Shown: one piece after another, positions 7,508 through 16,689 of the stretch | How the letters are laid out: each line of letters starts with the position of its first letter | Position numbering within the stretch: the stretch's first letter is position 1 | Assembly: GCA_002134785.1 (NCBI GenBank) | Contig: MBQZ01000024.1 | Coordinates: forward strand, 1 to 37,523 | Reading direction: 5' to 3' | Length of the DNA: 37,523 nt | Source of the DNA: Crenothrix sp. D3 | Lineage (GTDB): Bacteria; Pseudomonadota; Gammaproteobacteria; Methylococcales; Methylomonadaceae | Notes under the pieces: generated by a model | What the model was told of the DNA's origin: nothing | The model's input: the letters and a program-made list of their open reading frames with translations, nothing else | Database searches by the model: none | Position numbers and translations under genes: made by a program

Positions 7508-8824
7508 ATGAAACATCAACACAATTTCGTTAATTGGTTTAGAAACTCCTCACCCTATATTCACGCGCACCGCAATAAAACGGTTGTGATTTCTTTTGGT
7601 GGTGAAGCGGTGCTGGATGCAGGTTTTGAACATCATGTTCATGATTTTGCCTTGCTCAGTAGTTTGGGAATTCGCTTGGTGTTAGTGCATGGTATTCGTC
7701 CACAAATCGACCAACGGCTTGCCAAACTGAATGTGCGTGCGTTGTTTCATCAGCATTTACGCATTACTAATGATTTAGCCTTGCAATGTGTCAAAGAAGC
7801 GGCAGGTTTGGTGCGAGTAGAAATTGAGGCACTGTTATCAATGGGGCTGGCAAATTCACCGATGGCAGGCAGTGGGCTTAAAGTAGCTTCAGGTAATTTT
7901 GTCACTGCGAAACCCATAGGCGTGATTGATGGTATTGATTATTGCCACACGGGTGAAGTGCGCCGCATTGACAGCGGCGCGATTCATGCGCAATTAGATC
8001 AAAATAATGTGGTGTTAATTTCGCCTATTGGCTATTCACCCAGCGGAGAAGTGTTTAATTTGTCTGCTGAGCAAGTTGCCACGGCGGTGGCGATTGCCTT
8101 AAAAGCGGAAAAGTTAGTGCTATTAACCGAGCAAGGTTGTTGCAATCCTGTTAACGGCGATGCTATTCAACAAATGACCACTGCCGAAGCGACCGCGTTT
8201 TTAGAGCAATACCCAGTGTTGGATAATAATATTCGCTTGCCAATGAAAGCCGCGATACAAAGTTGCCAAGCAGGCATAGAGCGTGTGCATTTGATTGATA
8301 GGGCAGTGAATGGCGCGTTGTTGTTGGAGTTGTTTAGCCGTGATGGTGTCGGTACGTTAATCAGTTTAACCGCTTATGAAGAATTGCGTCCTGCGACGCT
8401 GGACGATATAGGCGGTATTTTGGAATTGATTAAGCCGCTGGAGCAACAAGGTATTTTAGCTAAACGCTCACGAGAAAAAATTGAAATGGAAATTTCCGAT
8501 TACATTGTCCTGCAACGGGACGGGCTGATTATCGCTTGTATCGCTTTACACGCGAATGCAGCGTGTCAGTTTGGTGCAATTGCCTGTCTTGCTGTTCACG
8601 CGGATTATCGCGGCGCGGCGCGGGGTGATCGTTTACTGAATGCGGCTTATCAAAAAGCCCGACAGCTAAAACTTAAAACCTTATTTGTATTGTCTACACA
8701 AACCATGCACTGGTTCATTGAGCGTGGGTTTTTGTTATCGGCGTTTAACAGTCTTCCTGAACCGCTCAAGGTGCTATACAATCCGCAAAGAAACTCTAAA
8801 ATTCTTTGTAAAGCCATTGACTAG
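7508..8824 (+). CDS. argA: Amino-acid N-acetyltransferase (N-acetylglutamate synthase)
   Basis: ArgA makes N-acetylglutamate from glutamate and acetyl-CoA, the first step of arginine synthesis, and is feedback-inhibited by arginine. The 438-residue length matches the classical fused enzyme (443 in E. coli). Residues about 22-275 form the amino-acid-kinase-like regulatory domain (VVISFGGEAVLDAG, LVLVHGIRPQIDQRL, SPIGYSPSGEVFNL). Residues about 290-435 are the GNAT acetyltransferase domain with an acetyl-CoA loop of the form RGAARGDRLL. The cpdA gene starts 9 nt after its stop, so the two are probably co-transcribed. Confidence 0.96.
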   Translation: MKHQHNFVNWFRNSSPYIHAHRNKTVVISFGGEAVLDAGFEHHVHDFALLSSLGIRLVLVHGIRPQIDQRLAKLNVRALFHQHLRITNDLALQCVKEAAGLVRVEIEALLSMGLANSPMAGSGLKVASGNFVTAKPIGVIDGIDYCHTGEVRRIDSGAIHAQLDQNNVVLISPIGYSPSGEVFNLSAEQVATAVAIALKAEKLVLLTEQGCCNPVNGDAIQQMTTAEATAFLEQYPVLDNNIRLPMKAAIQSCQAGIERVHLIDRAVNGALLLELFSRDGVGTLISLTAYEELRPATLDDIGGILELIKPLEQQGILAKRSREKIEMEISDYIVLQRDGLIIACIALHANAACQFGAIACLAVHADYRGAARGDRLLNAAYQKARQLKLKTLFVLSTQTMHWFIERGFLLSAFNSLPEPLKVLYNPQRNSKILCKAID

Positions 8825-8833
8825 CCTATTGCC

Positions 8834-9637
8834 ATGACACAAAACAACGCCTATCTATCCCTATTGCAAATCACTGATATGCACATCCTGCGTCATTCAG
8901 GCGAAACCTTAGTGGGCATTGATACTGAGCATTATTTCCACGCCATTCTCGAACTGGCTTTCTCAGCACACGCACAATTTGATTTGGTGTTAGTGACGGG
9001 GGATTTAGCGCAAACGCCCTGTCAAGCTAGCTACCAGCGGATTTTAAATCGTCTTGAGGCTTATCCAGCGGAGTACGTCTGTTTAGCGGGTAATCATGAC
9101 GATTTTGAGCTGATGCAAACGATATTAAATACTGAGCGTGTCAGTTGTCGCAAACAAACCGTGTTGGAAAATTGGCAGATTATTTGTTTAAACAGCCAAA
9201 TAGTCGGGTCAGCAGGTGGGCGGTTAGTGAATGACGAGTTATTATTGCTTGAACAGTGTTTAAGCGAATATCCAAATCACCACGCCCTGATTGCCGTACA
9301 TCATCATTGTTTGCCCACTGACAGTGAGTGGATGGACACCATGACCATCGAAAACCACCAAGATTTTTTGGCAGTTATAAAGCGATACCCGCAAGTAAAA
9401 GTAATCACAACGGGGCATATTCATCAACTGATGGATACCACAGTTGAATCGGTGCGCGTGTTAGGCACACCGTCAACTTGCTTTCAATTTAAACCTAAGA
9501 GCAAACAATTTGGTATGGATAACACTGCACCTGGTTATCGAACTATTCAATTGTATGCCGATGGTCATATCGAATCGACTGTTGTTCGTTTGTCAGAGCC
9601 ATTGTCTGAGCTACAAACTAATAGCCAAGGTTATTAA
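8834..9637 (+). CDS. cpdA: 3',5'-cyclic-AMP phosphodiesterase
   Basis: CpdA hydrolyses cAMP to AMP with a two-metal centre. All metallophosphoesterase blocks are present in order: QITDMHIL (D-x-H) near 14-21, VTGDLAQ near 55, AGNHDD near 79, AVHHHC near 157 and TTGHIHQ near 195. The length of 267 aa fits CpdA (about 270). It follows argA by 9 nt. Its stop lies one base from the stop of the converging rppH gene, leaving no room for a separate terminator. Confidence 0.93.
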   Translation: MTQNNAYLSLLQITDMHILRHSGETLVGIDTEHYFHAILELAFSAHAQFDLVLVTGDLAQTPCQASYQRILNRLEAYPAEYVCLAGNHDDFELMQTILNTERVSCRKQTVLENWQIICLNSQIVGSAGGRLVNDELLLLEQCLSEYPNHHALIAVHHHCLPTDSEWMDTMTIENHQDFLAVIKRYPQVKVITTGHIHQLMDTTVESVRVLGTPSTCFQFKPKSKQFGMDNTAPGYRTIQLYADGHIESTVVRLSEPLSELQTNSQGY

Positions 9638-9638
9638 G

Positions 9639-10148
9639 TTATTTTGGTAGTATGGAATCGGTGGTATCGTCAACAGCAGGCATTAAAATAGTGCTTAATT
9701 CAGCCATTGCCCGTTGGTAAACCTTACGCTTAAAATAAACCACGCTGTTGAGTGGTTCCCAGTAATCTACCCAACGCCAACTATCAAATTCGGGTTTGCT
9801 ACAATGGTCGAAACGCACGGTTGAGTCTTGGGCGATCAAGCGTAGCATGAACCAAATCTGTTTTTGCCCAATACACAACGGTTGCGAATTTTTGCGAATA
9901 TAACGCTCTGGCAATTGATACCTTAGCCAATAACGGGTGCGCCCAAGAATTTGAACGTGTTGCTGTTGCAAGCCCGTTTCTTCCCACAATTCTCGATACA
10001 TCGCTGTTTCAGGGTCTTCGTCGTCATTGATGCCGCCTTGCGGAAATTGCCACGCGTCCATGCCCATCCGTTTTGCCCAAAACACGCGACCCTCATTATT
10101 GCAAAGGATGATGCCCACATTTGGCCTGTATCCTTTAGAGTCTATCAT
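9639..10148 (-). CDS. rppH: RNA pyrophosphohydrolase (Nudix)
   Basis: RppH removes pyrophosphate from the 5' triphosphate of mRNAs, allowing RNase E to start decay. The Nudix box is intact ([20 protein letters not shown] then TGL; pattern G-x5-E-x7-REU-x-EE-x-GU). The usual start [12 protein letters not shown] corresponds to the ATG at 10148, which has an AGG-containing ribosome binding site about 8 nt ahead. A longer in-frame reading from 10235 adds 29 residues not found in the family and is rejected. The 169-residue length is near the family norm (about 160-176). It runs tail-to-tail with cpdA and diverges from the HAD gene. Confidence 0.95.
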   Translation of the reverse strand: MIDSKGYRPNVGIILCNNEGRVFWAKRMGMDAWQFPQGGINDDEDPETAMYRELWEETGLQQQHVQILGRTRYWLRYQLPERYIRKNSQPLCIGQKQIWFMLRLIAQDSTVRFDHCSKPEFDSWRWVDYWEPLNSVVYFKRKVYQRAMAELSTILMPAVDDTTDSILPK

Positions 10149-10295
10149 GTTAAAACCTGTCTTTTTACCGTTCCTATCATATAATACAAGCCAGTTGATA
10201 GGGTTGGTCGTTTGTAATTCCCGCCATTGTTCCATAAAAGAACCCTATATACCAGATGGTGTAACGCTTTTAATTACTGCATAACAGGATTCATT

Positions 10296-10973
10296 GTGAG
10301 TTTAGCGATTTTTGATTTAGATAATACCTTGATAGCGGATGATAGCGATTATTTATGGGGACAATTTTTGGTCGATCAGGGTATTGTCGATAAAGCCCAG
10401 TATGAAAATGCCAATGCAAAATTTTATGATGATTATCAACAAGGCACATTGGATATTGTTGAGTTTCTCAATTTTTCACTACGCCCGTTAGCGGATAACC
10501 CCGTCGAGAAACTGTATCAATGGCGTACTCAGTTTATTGAACAAATTATCACGCCCATTTTATTAAAACCCGCTCAGGAATTGGTTGATAAACACAGAGA
10601 CAGAGGTGATACCTTGTTAGTGATTACGGCCACTAATCGTTTTGTGACTGAACCTATTGTTAAGTTATATGGCATAGACAATTTACTGGCAACCACCCCT
10701 GAGTTTATCAATGGTCAATACACAGGTGGTTTTGAGGGTGTACCCTGTTTTCGTGAAGGTAAAGTCACCTTGTTAAAAGAATGGCTAAAAAATTCTACAG
10801 AAACGTTAGAAAATAGCTGGTTTTACAGTGATTCACATAACGATTTACCCTTGCTGAAGTTAGTCGATTATCCTGTAGCGGTTGATCCTGATGAAAAATT
10901 AGCTATTGTTGCTAAACAAGCTAATTGGTCGATGATTAGCTTGAGAAATCAAGGCAATAAGTCAAACCCGTGA
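10296..10973 (+). CDS. HAD-superfamily (subclass IB) phosphatase
   Basis: The protein (225 aa from the GTG at 10296) has the HAD nucleophile motif IFDLDNTL close to the N-terminus, an all-helical cap following it, VITATNRF as motif II, and SDSHNDLPLL as motif IV, with a conserved Lys near REGKVTLL. This is the SerB/PSPase-like IB group often annotated as a histidinol- or phosphoglycerol-type phosphatase (CicA-like); the substrate cannot be told from sequence. An in-frame ATG at 10227 would add 23 residues of no homology. The GTG has AGGA 8 nt ahead and begins the protein directly before the first beta strand, as is usual. The gene is divergent from rppH. Confidence 0.88.
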   Translation: MSLAIFDLDNTLIADDSDYLWGQFLVDQGIVDKAQYENANAKFYDDYQQGTLDIVEFLNFSLRPLADNPVEKLYQWRTQFIEQIITPILLKPAQELVDKHRDRGDTLLVITATNRFVTEPIVKLYGIDNLLATTPEFINGQYTGGFEGVPCFREGKVTLLKEWLKNSTETLENSWFYSDSHNDLPLLKLVDYPVAVDPDEKLAIVAKQANWSMISLRNQGNKSNP

Positions 10974-11014
10974 CGATAAACAATACGCGCTAATTACCAT
11001 AATACGTTCCTACC

Positions 11015-14000
11015 ATGCAGCTATTAATTGATTTTTTTGATGTTAAAGACTTAATGCCACATGGCTACTGCTTATCATGGAGTTCGCTGTTATTGTGGTT
11101 GCACGTTGTCTCTGATTTGCTTATCACACTCTGTTATTATTCCATTCCACTAAGTCTCATTTATTTTGTCCGCCAGCGTAAAGATCTGCCTTACCCTTGG
11201 CTAATTGCCATGTTCGCGTTGTTTATCGTCGCTTGCGGTACGACACATTTACTGTCAATAGCGACCATTTGGATTCCCCTGTATTGGCTAGAAGGCTATG
11301 TAAAAGCCTTTACCGCAGTTATTTCAATTGCTACTGCATTGGCTATGTTTTGGATTATTCCATTAGTATTAAAACTACCTAGTCCGACACAATTGCAGGC
11401 TGAAATAGCGCATAGGAAACTGATTGATAAGGCACATCAAGAGGCGTTAGAACGCTTACAAAAAATCGCTAGCAGTTTGCCAGGCATGGTGTATAAATTT
11501 CGTTTGTCTGCTGATGGACAGGCGAGTGTTCCCTATTGCAGTGACGGTATTCGCGATATTTTTAGACTGAATCCTGAACAAGTCTATGAAGACAGTAGCA
11601 AGCTATTCGCACTTATTCACCCTGATGACTACACCTCTACCATCAATTCAATTCAACACTCTGCGCAACACTTAACAACGTGGCTATGTGAATTTCGGGT
11701 CTGTTTTGAGAATGGCACAGAACGGTGGTTATTGGGAAATGCGCTACCGCAACGTGAAGCAGATGGATCAACACTTTGGCACGGCTTCATCACCGATATT
11801 ACTGACCGAAAATCGGTAGACAATGAAATACTCGCGGCGCGTAATCAACTGCAAGCCACACTGGATGCTATTCCCGATTTGTTGTTTGAGGTCGATGCAG
11901 AGGGGCGTTATTATAATTACCACGCACCCCATTCTGAATTACTACTCACTTCGCATGACTCTTTTTTAGGCAAAAAATTAACTGATATTTTACCAGCTGA
12001 TGCGGCGGATGTTTGTTTATCGGCATTACAAGAGGCACAACAACAAGGCTGGTCAATCGGTAAACAACTTAAACTAACACAGCCGCAAGGTGATTTTTGG
12101 TTTGAGCTTTCCGTCAGTATCAAACACATAGAATCAACGGAAAATCCCCATTTTATTGTGTTGTCGCGTGATATTACTGAGCGCAAACGTATTGAAGAAT
12201 CGTTATATATTAGCGAGCAGCGACATACGCTCATTCTGAATCAATCTGAATTAGGGACGTGGGATTGGGATATTAAAAGTGGTCAGGTTATTTTTAATGA
12301 ACACTGGGCAAAAACGCGTGGTTATATACTGGCAGAAATTACCCCATATATTAATTCTTGGAAACAAAGTATTCACCCCGATGATTTACCTAGATTACAA
12401 GCCTTACTAGAAGAACATTTTGCAAATAAAATTGCTTTTTTTGAAGTGGAATACCGTATTCAACACCGTTCAGGGCAATGGCTGTGGCTATTAAATCGCG
12501 GGGCAGTCTGTGAACGTGATGCAAAGGGTCATCCTCTGCGTATGGTTGGCACTGAAATGGACATTACCGAACGTAAATTGGCTGAAACTGAACTGCGTAT
12601 TGCTGCGACTGCCTTTGAATCGCAAGAAGGCATGGTTATTACCGATACCCGCAATATTATTTTACGAGTCAATGCCGCGTTTACTAGGGTTACAGGCTAT
12701 ACCGCTGAAGAATCGGTAGGTTGTAAAATAAGTATGCTCAAGTCAGGTCGCCATGATGAAGCGTTTTATGAAGCCATGTGGAATACCATCAACAGCACAG
12801 GTTCATGGCAAGGGGAAATCTGGGATAGACGTAAAAATGGTGAAATTTACCCCAAATGGCTAACCATTACTGCCGTCATTGGTAGTGACGGTGAAATAAG
12901 CCATTATGTGGGTACGCACATCGATATTAGTGAGCGTAAAGCAACCGAAGAATATATCAACCACCTAGCCTTTTATGATGCCTTAACACAACTACCCAAT
13001 CGCCGACTGTTACAAGAACGCATCAAACAAGGTATCAATATCAATTGTCGAATGGACACACAAATGGCTGTGTTGATGCTGGATTTGGATAAATTTAAAG
13101 CGGTCAACGATACCTTAGGTCATGCAGCGGGTGACGAATTATTACAGCAAGTGGCTAGACGCATTCAATGCAACTTACGCCAAGTAGACATGGTAGCACG
13201 CTTAGGTGGTGATGAATTTGTTATCGTACTGGAAAATGTGGGGCATTACGAATACGTTGCGCGTATTGCTGAATCCATTATTCATAGCCTAAGCCAGCCA
13301 TTTATTCTATGCCAAAGTCAGGCTGTTTACATCGGAGTCAGCATCGGTATTGCTATTCATCCACAGCACGGTGACAGCGAGGAAACGCTCATGGATAATG
13401 CTGATGCAGCGTTATACCACGCTAAGGATAACGGACGTGGTTGTTTTGCCTATTTTTCGGAAGAATTGACTCGAAAAGCTCGAGAACGACTTGCACTAGA
13501 ATCACGATTACGAAGAGCTATCGAACAACAAGAATTTCATATCTATTTTCAACCACAAATTGACATAAATAGTGGTCTCATTATCGGTGCTGAAGCCTTA
13601 GTACGTTGGCATGACCCCATTTACGGCATTATCACGCCGAATGAGTTTATCTCTCTTGCTGAGGACACAGGTCTAATTATCCCGCTGGGTGAGTGGATAC
13701 TACGAGAAACTTGTAGACTAGGTCGGCAATGGTTAGATCAAGGCTTACCACCGCTTATGTTGGCGGTTAATGTGTCACCCTACCAATTTAGCCGCAGTGA
13801 TATTAACGCGCTGGTCACTCAAGTATTACGCGATACAGGCTTTCCTGTTGAGTATCTGGAACTGGAAATCACCGAAAGTGGCTTAATGGAAAATCAACAG
13901 CACGCACTATCTATTCTAAAAAACCTGCATCATCAAGGGGTACATCTTGCCATTGATGATTTTGGTACTGGCTACTCATCACTGGCCTATCTTAAATATT

Positions 14001-14257
14001 TCCCTGTCGATGTCTTGAAAATTGATAAAACCTTTATTGATGATATTCCTTACTTAGAACGTGATATGGTAATCACTGCGACCATTATTTCAATGGCACA
14101 TCATTTAGGCTTTAAAGTATTAGCAGAAGGCGTAGAAACTGTTGAGCAACTGGCATTTTTACGCGAACAAGGCTGTGATAATTATCAAGGTTACTTATAC
14201 AGTGAAGCAATGCCCGCAGATGATTTTGCGAAACTGTTGGCTGATAGTTCCATGTAA
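11015..14257 (+). CDS. Ethylene-receptor-like membrane sensor with PAS, GGDEF and EAL domains
   Basis: A 1080-residue c-di-GMP enzyme. The first 130 residues form three membrane helices that match the ethylene-binding domain of plant ETR1: Asp34, Tyr41, Ile71, Cys74 and His78 stand in the same spacing as ETR1 Asp25, Tyr32, Ile62, Cys65 and His69. Cys and His, in the motif FIVACGTTHL, hold the copper cofactor in ETR1. Four PAS/PAC units follow (about 150-270, 275-390, 395-525, 530-640), several ending in a DITERK-type PAC signature. The GGDEF site is intact at 731-735, with an inhibitory RxxD site (RQVD) five residues ahead. The EAL site is intact at 860-862, with DDFGTGYSSL further on. Both synthesis and breakdown of c-di-GMP are therefore possible. 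An ethylene or other small-molecule input is inferred from the conserved residues. Confidence 0.93.
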   Translation: MQLLIDFFDVKDLMPHGYCLSWSSLLLWLHVVSDLLITLCYYSIPLSLIYFVRQRKDLPYPWLIAMFALFIVACGTTHLLSIATIWIPLYWLEGYVKAFTAVISIATALAMFWIIPLVLKLPSPTQLQAEIAHRKLIDKAHQEALERLQKIASSLPGMVYKFRLSADGQASVPYCSDGIRDIFRLNPEQVYEDSSKLFALIHPDDYTSTINSIQHSAQHLTTWLCEFRVCFENGTERWLLGNALPQREADGSTLWHGFITDITDRKSVDNEILAARNQLQATLDAIPDLLFEVDAEGRYYNYHAPHSELLLTSHDSFLGKKLTDILPADAADVCLSALQEAQQQGWSIGKQLKLTQPQGDFWFELSVSIKHIESTENPHFIVLSRDITERKRIEESLYISEQRHTLILNQSELGTWDWDIKSGQVIFNEHWAKTRGYILAEITPYINSWKQSIHPDDLPRLQALLEEHFANKIAFFEVEYRIQHRSGQWLWLLNRGAVCERDAKGHPLRMVGTEMDITERKLAETELRIAATAFESQEGMVITDTRNIILRVNAAFTRVTGYTAEESVGCKISMLKSGRHDEAFYEAMWNTINSTGSWQGEIWDRRKNGEIYPKWLTITAVIGSDGEISHYVGTHIDISERKATEEYINHLAFYDALTQLPNRRLLQERIKQGININCRMDTQMAVLMLDLDKFKAVNDTLGHAAGDELLQQVARRIQCNLRQVDMVARLGGDEFVIVLENVGHYEYVARIAESIIHSLSQPFILCQSQAVYIGVSIGIAIHPQHGDSEETLMDNADAALYHAKDNGRGCFAYFSEELTRKARERLALESRLRRAIEQQEFHIYFQPQIDINSGLIIGAEALVRWHDPIYGIITPNEFISLAEDTGLIIPLGEWILRETCRLGRQWLDQGLPPLMLAVNVSPYQFSRSDINALVTQVLRDTGFPVEYLELEITESGLMENQQHALSILKNLHHQGVHLAIDDFGTGYSSLAYLKYFPVDVLKIDKTFIDDIPYLERDMVITATIISMAHHLGFKVLAEGVETVEQLAFLREQGCDNYQGYLYSEAMPADDFAKLLADSSM

Positions 14258-14420
14258 TGGCTGGCTATATAAGTAGTCGATCAAAAGTCTTTTAACAAAA
14301 TGGAAAACAGGCTTAACCGTTGGTCTTGAGCCTATCGAAGGAAGCCTGTCGAAGGATGGACGGTTAAGCCGCTCATGGTTAGACAGGCTCACCACGAACG
14401 GCTTAACAATCCTGCTAACC
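14258..14420. repeat. Palindromic intergenic repeat
   Basis: Perfect 11-bp arms GGCTTAACCGT (14310-14320) and ACGGTTAAGCC (14360-14370), followed by a segment ending CAGGCTCACCACGAACGG (14384-14401). The latter half resembles the repeat at 25255-25329, which ends in GACAAGCTCACCACGAACGG, so both belong to one dispersed REP-like family. The repeat probably ends the upstream transcript as a hairpin. Confidence 0.65.
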
Positions 14421-14520
14421 AAAATGTTAAAAAATATATGGTCAGTTACTTACCTATTTCTCACTTCTTCAATCGAAAAACTTTAAAATGATTCACAATT
14501 TTTGGTACTTTCGTTGCTAG

Positions 14521-14761
14521 ATTGCCATGATCAGCGTCTCATTGCCCCGTTTGGTTTTCATGCGCTTTGCCATAAACTAACCGATAATCTGCCGCGAATA
14601 TGTCTATCACGACGGCTAAGTATATGACCTTATCCCCAACTTGCGGGCAGTTTCCATCACATTGTCAGATTCGTTTGTTCGCTTTACCGCACAACTTTAA
14701 ATTCGGCGTTGTATTTTTCTTTGGCTTCGGTTTTTATATAAGTAATTTTAGGTCTTTTCAT
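14521..14761 (-). pseudogene. Degenerate IS3-family transposase relic (orfA and orfB fragments)
   Basis: On the minus strand, a start at 14761 reads MKRPK and then KYNAEFKVVR and SEQTN, and a shifted frame continues METARKLGI (14631-14657), the helix-turn-helix N-terminus of an IS3 OrfA. It is joined after a deletion to YLAVVIDIF (about 14597-14623) and, in yet another frame, SRQIIG, MAKRMKT and ETLIMAI. The latter pieces match the DDE region of IS3 OrfB. Frame shifts, stops and a large internal deletion show that it is dead. The rest of the gap up to 14820 holds nothing else that I can identify. Confidence 0.7.
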
Positions 14762-14824
14762 AGATTTTATAGAAAAGTGTCTTGTTTAGTGTAGCCACAT
14801 TAGTCGAGTTTTATTATTTAGAGT

Positions 14825-14853
14825 TTGACGCATTTGGTGTTTCCAGATATTAT
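14825..14853 (+). promoter_or_regulatory. Promoter of yceD-rpmF
   Basis: TTGACG (14825-14830) and TATTAT (14848-14853) with a 17-bp spacer form a strong sigma-70 promoter. Transcription should begin near 14860, only a few bases before the yceD ATG at 14863, so the mRNA may be leaderless or nearly so. Confidence 0.65.
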
Positions 14854-14862
14854 TGAAAAGTT

Positions 14863-15390
14863 ATGTTGAATAGATTACCCGAAATTATAGAACCCTTGCA
14901 CTTAGCTGATAAACGTGGCGAGTTAAAGGGGCAAATATCCGTCAAGAGCTTAAATCGAATAGCTGAACTGTTGTTTGATGATTCAGGCTCGGTAACTGTT
15001 AATCTTTTTTTTAGTCGGGAAGGACATTTACCTAGGATTGAGGGACGAATTCAAACGGTTCTGCAATTGAAATGTCAGAGTTGTTTACAAGGGATAGAAT
15101 GGTCTGTGGACAGTGTTATTAAGTTAGGCATTGTCAAGACACTTGATCAAGCTAACCGCTTAACCGAAGACTATGAACCGTTGCTTGTCGAAACAGAGAC
15201 CATGAGACTTAGCGATCTTATCGAAGACGAATTATTGCTTAGTTTGCCGACCTATCCCAAACATCAACACAATTGTTTTGTCGCCAATCCTGACAATAAC
15301 AACACGAATACACCCGCGCGTGATGCACAGCCAACGCGTGAAAACCCTTTTTCAATCTTAGCCAAGCTAAAAAATACTGGAGATTTATAA
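14863..15390 (+). CDS. yceD: YceD/DUF177 family 23S rRNA accumulation protein
   Basis: The 175-residue protein has the DUF177 layout: a variable N-terminal beta region, a central Cys pair (LKCQSCLQG) in the position of the family's CQRC motif, and an acidic block [20 protein letters not shown] followed by DELLLSLP-like sequence and a His/Cys near the end. In E. coli YceD is linked to 23S rRNA accumulation and is encoded just before rpmF; the same order is kept here, with a TAATG stop/start overlap. The C-terminal tail rich in Asn and Thr is variable in the family. Confidence 0.88.
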   Translation: MLNRLPEIIEPLHLADKRGELKGQISVKSLNRIAELLFDDSGSVTVNLFFSREGHLPRIEGRIQTVLQLKCQSCLQGIEWSVDSVIKLGIVKTLDQANRLTEDYEPLLVETETMRLSDLIEDELLLSLPTYPKHQHNCFVANPDNNNTNTPARDAQPTRENPFSILAKLKNTGDL

Positions 15391-15575
15391 TGGCCGTACA
15401 GAAAAGTAAAGTGACCCGTTCAAGACGTGGTCAACGTCGTTCACACGATTCTTTAACCGCAAAAGCATTGTCGCAAGATCCTATCACAGGTGAAATGCAC
15501 TTACGTCACCACATGACACCCGATGGTTATTTCAAAGGTCGTCAAATTGTAGGATCAGCAGTCGAAGAAGATTAA
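15390..15575 (+). CDS. rpmF: 50S ribosomal protein L32
   Basis: A 61-residue basic protein beginning [20 protein letters not shown], the characteristic L32 N-terminus. It lacks the four zinc-binding cysteines found in some bacterial L32 proteins, so it is the C-minus form common in Gammaproteobacteria. Its ATG overlaps the yceD stop, and an intrinsic terminator follows within 60 nt. Confidence 0.97.
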   Translation: MAVQKSKVTRSRRGQRRSHDSLTAKALSQDPITGEMHLRHHMTPDGYFKGRQIVGSAVEED

Positions 15576-15605
15576 TAGTCTTTTTTACGCGCGACACGAT
15601 GCTAT

Positions 15606-15633
15606 GCCGAATCAGTTCTGATTCGGCTTTTTT
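15606..15633 (+). terminator. Intrinsic terminator after rpmF
   Basis: A perfect 10-bp stem GCCGAATCAG / CTGATTCGGC with a TT loop is followed directly by six T residues. It lies between rpmF and plsX, so at least part of the yceD-rpmF transcript should stop here. Confidence 0.88.
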
Positions 15634-15660
15634 ATAATAACGGTGGAGTCATTCGTTAAG

Positions 15661-16689
15661 GTGAGTTTAACTATTTCGATTGATGCAATGGGCGGAGATT
15701 TTGGCCCTAAAGTAACTATTCCTGCGTCATTGGATTGTTTAAAAAACAATTCAGACTTAACACTAATTTTAGTTGGTGATGAGGCGGTACTTAAGCCGTT
15801 GTTAGAGCAAGAATTAGTCAATTATTCAGGTAGGCTGTTTATTCAACACGCATCACAATGCGTGGAAATGCACGAATCACCCACTAAAGCTCTGAAAAAT
15901 AAAAAAGATTCTTCCATGCGCGTCGCTATTAACTTAGTGCGTGATGGGCGTGCGGACGCGTGTGTGAGTGCTGGTAATACGGGCGCATTAATGGCGACCG
16001 CACGTTTTGTACTAAAAATGATTGTTGGTATTGATCGCCCTGCGATTATTTCCACGTTACCCTCTACATTCGGACATATTCATGTATTAGATTTAGGCGC
16101 GAATGTCGATTGCACCGCTGAACATTTGTTTCAATTTGCGGTAATGGGTAATGAGCTAGTGAAAGCAGTTGAAGGCATTGATAGCCCGCGAGTCGGCTTA
16201 TTAAACATCGGCGAAGAAGAGATGAAAGGTAATGAGCAGGTTAAATCAGCGGCAAAACTACTGGAAAACTCCACATTAAATTATATCGGTTATGTTGAAG
16301 GTGATTCATTAAACGCAGGCACAGTCAAAGTAGATTTAATTGTTTGCGATGGTTTTGTCGGTAATGTCGCACTTAAATCGATTGAAGGTGCGGCAAAAAT
16401 GATTGGTTTTTCTTTGAAAGCCGCCTTTAACAAAAATTGGTTGACTAAACTCGCAGGATTGCTGGTTTCGCCTGTATTGAAATCCTTTAAACAACGTATT
16501 GATCCACGGCTTTATAATGGCGCGAGTTTTCTTGGCTTACGCGGCTTAGTCATTAAAAGTCATGGTGGCGCGGATGTATTGGCGTTTAAAACTGCGATTC
16601 AATTGGCTGAGGTTGAAGTCAAAAAAGATGTGATTCGCAAAATAAGCGAACAAGTTGAAAAAACCTTAGCCCTGAGAAATAACGCATGA
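15661..16689 (+). CDS. plsX: Phosphate acyltransferase PlsX
   Basis: PlsX makes acyl-phosphate from acyl-ACP for phospholipid synthesis. The N-terminus [15 protein letters not shown] is diagnostic, and GNTGALMA and the GGADVLAFK end region are present. The GTG at 15661 ([12 protein letters not shown]) is chosen over the GTG at 15643 because a GGAG element sits at 15645-15648 and family members begin about 8-10 residues before DAMGGD; spacing is a little long, so the start is not fully certain. The length is about 342 aa. It ends overlapping the fabH start by 4 nt, and heads the fatty-acid cluster. Confidence 0.95.
   Translation: MSLTISIDAMGGDFGPKVTIPASLDCLKNNSDLTLILVGDEAVLKPLLEQELVNYSGRLFIQHASQCVEMHESPTKALKNKKDSSMRVAINLVRDGRADACVSAGNTGALMATARFVLKMIVGIDRPAIISTLPSTFGHIHVLDLGANVDCTAEHLFQFAVMGNELVKAVEGIDSPRVGLLNIGEEEMKGNEQVKSAAKLLENSTLNYIGYVEGDSLNAGTVKVDLIVCDGFVGNVALKSIEGAAKMIGFSLKAAFNKNWLTKLAGLLVSPVLKSFKQRIDPRLYNGASFLGLRGLVIKSHGGADVLAFKTAIQLAEVEVKKDVIRKISEQVEKTLALRNNA

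Noticed and set aside
10149-10235. 29-residue N-terminal extension of rppH
   Set aside because: Family members start at MIDSKGYR, and the ATG at 10148 has a ribosome binding site.
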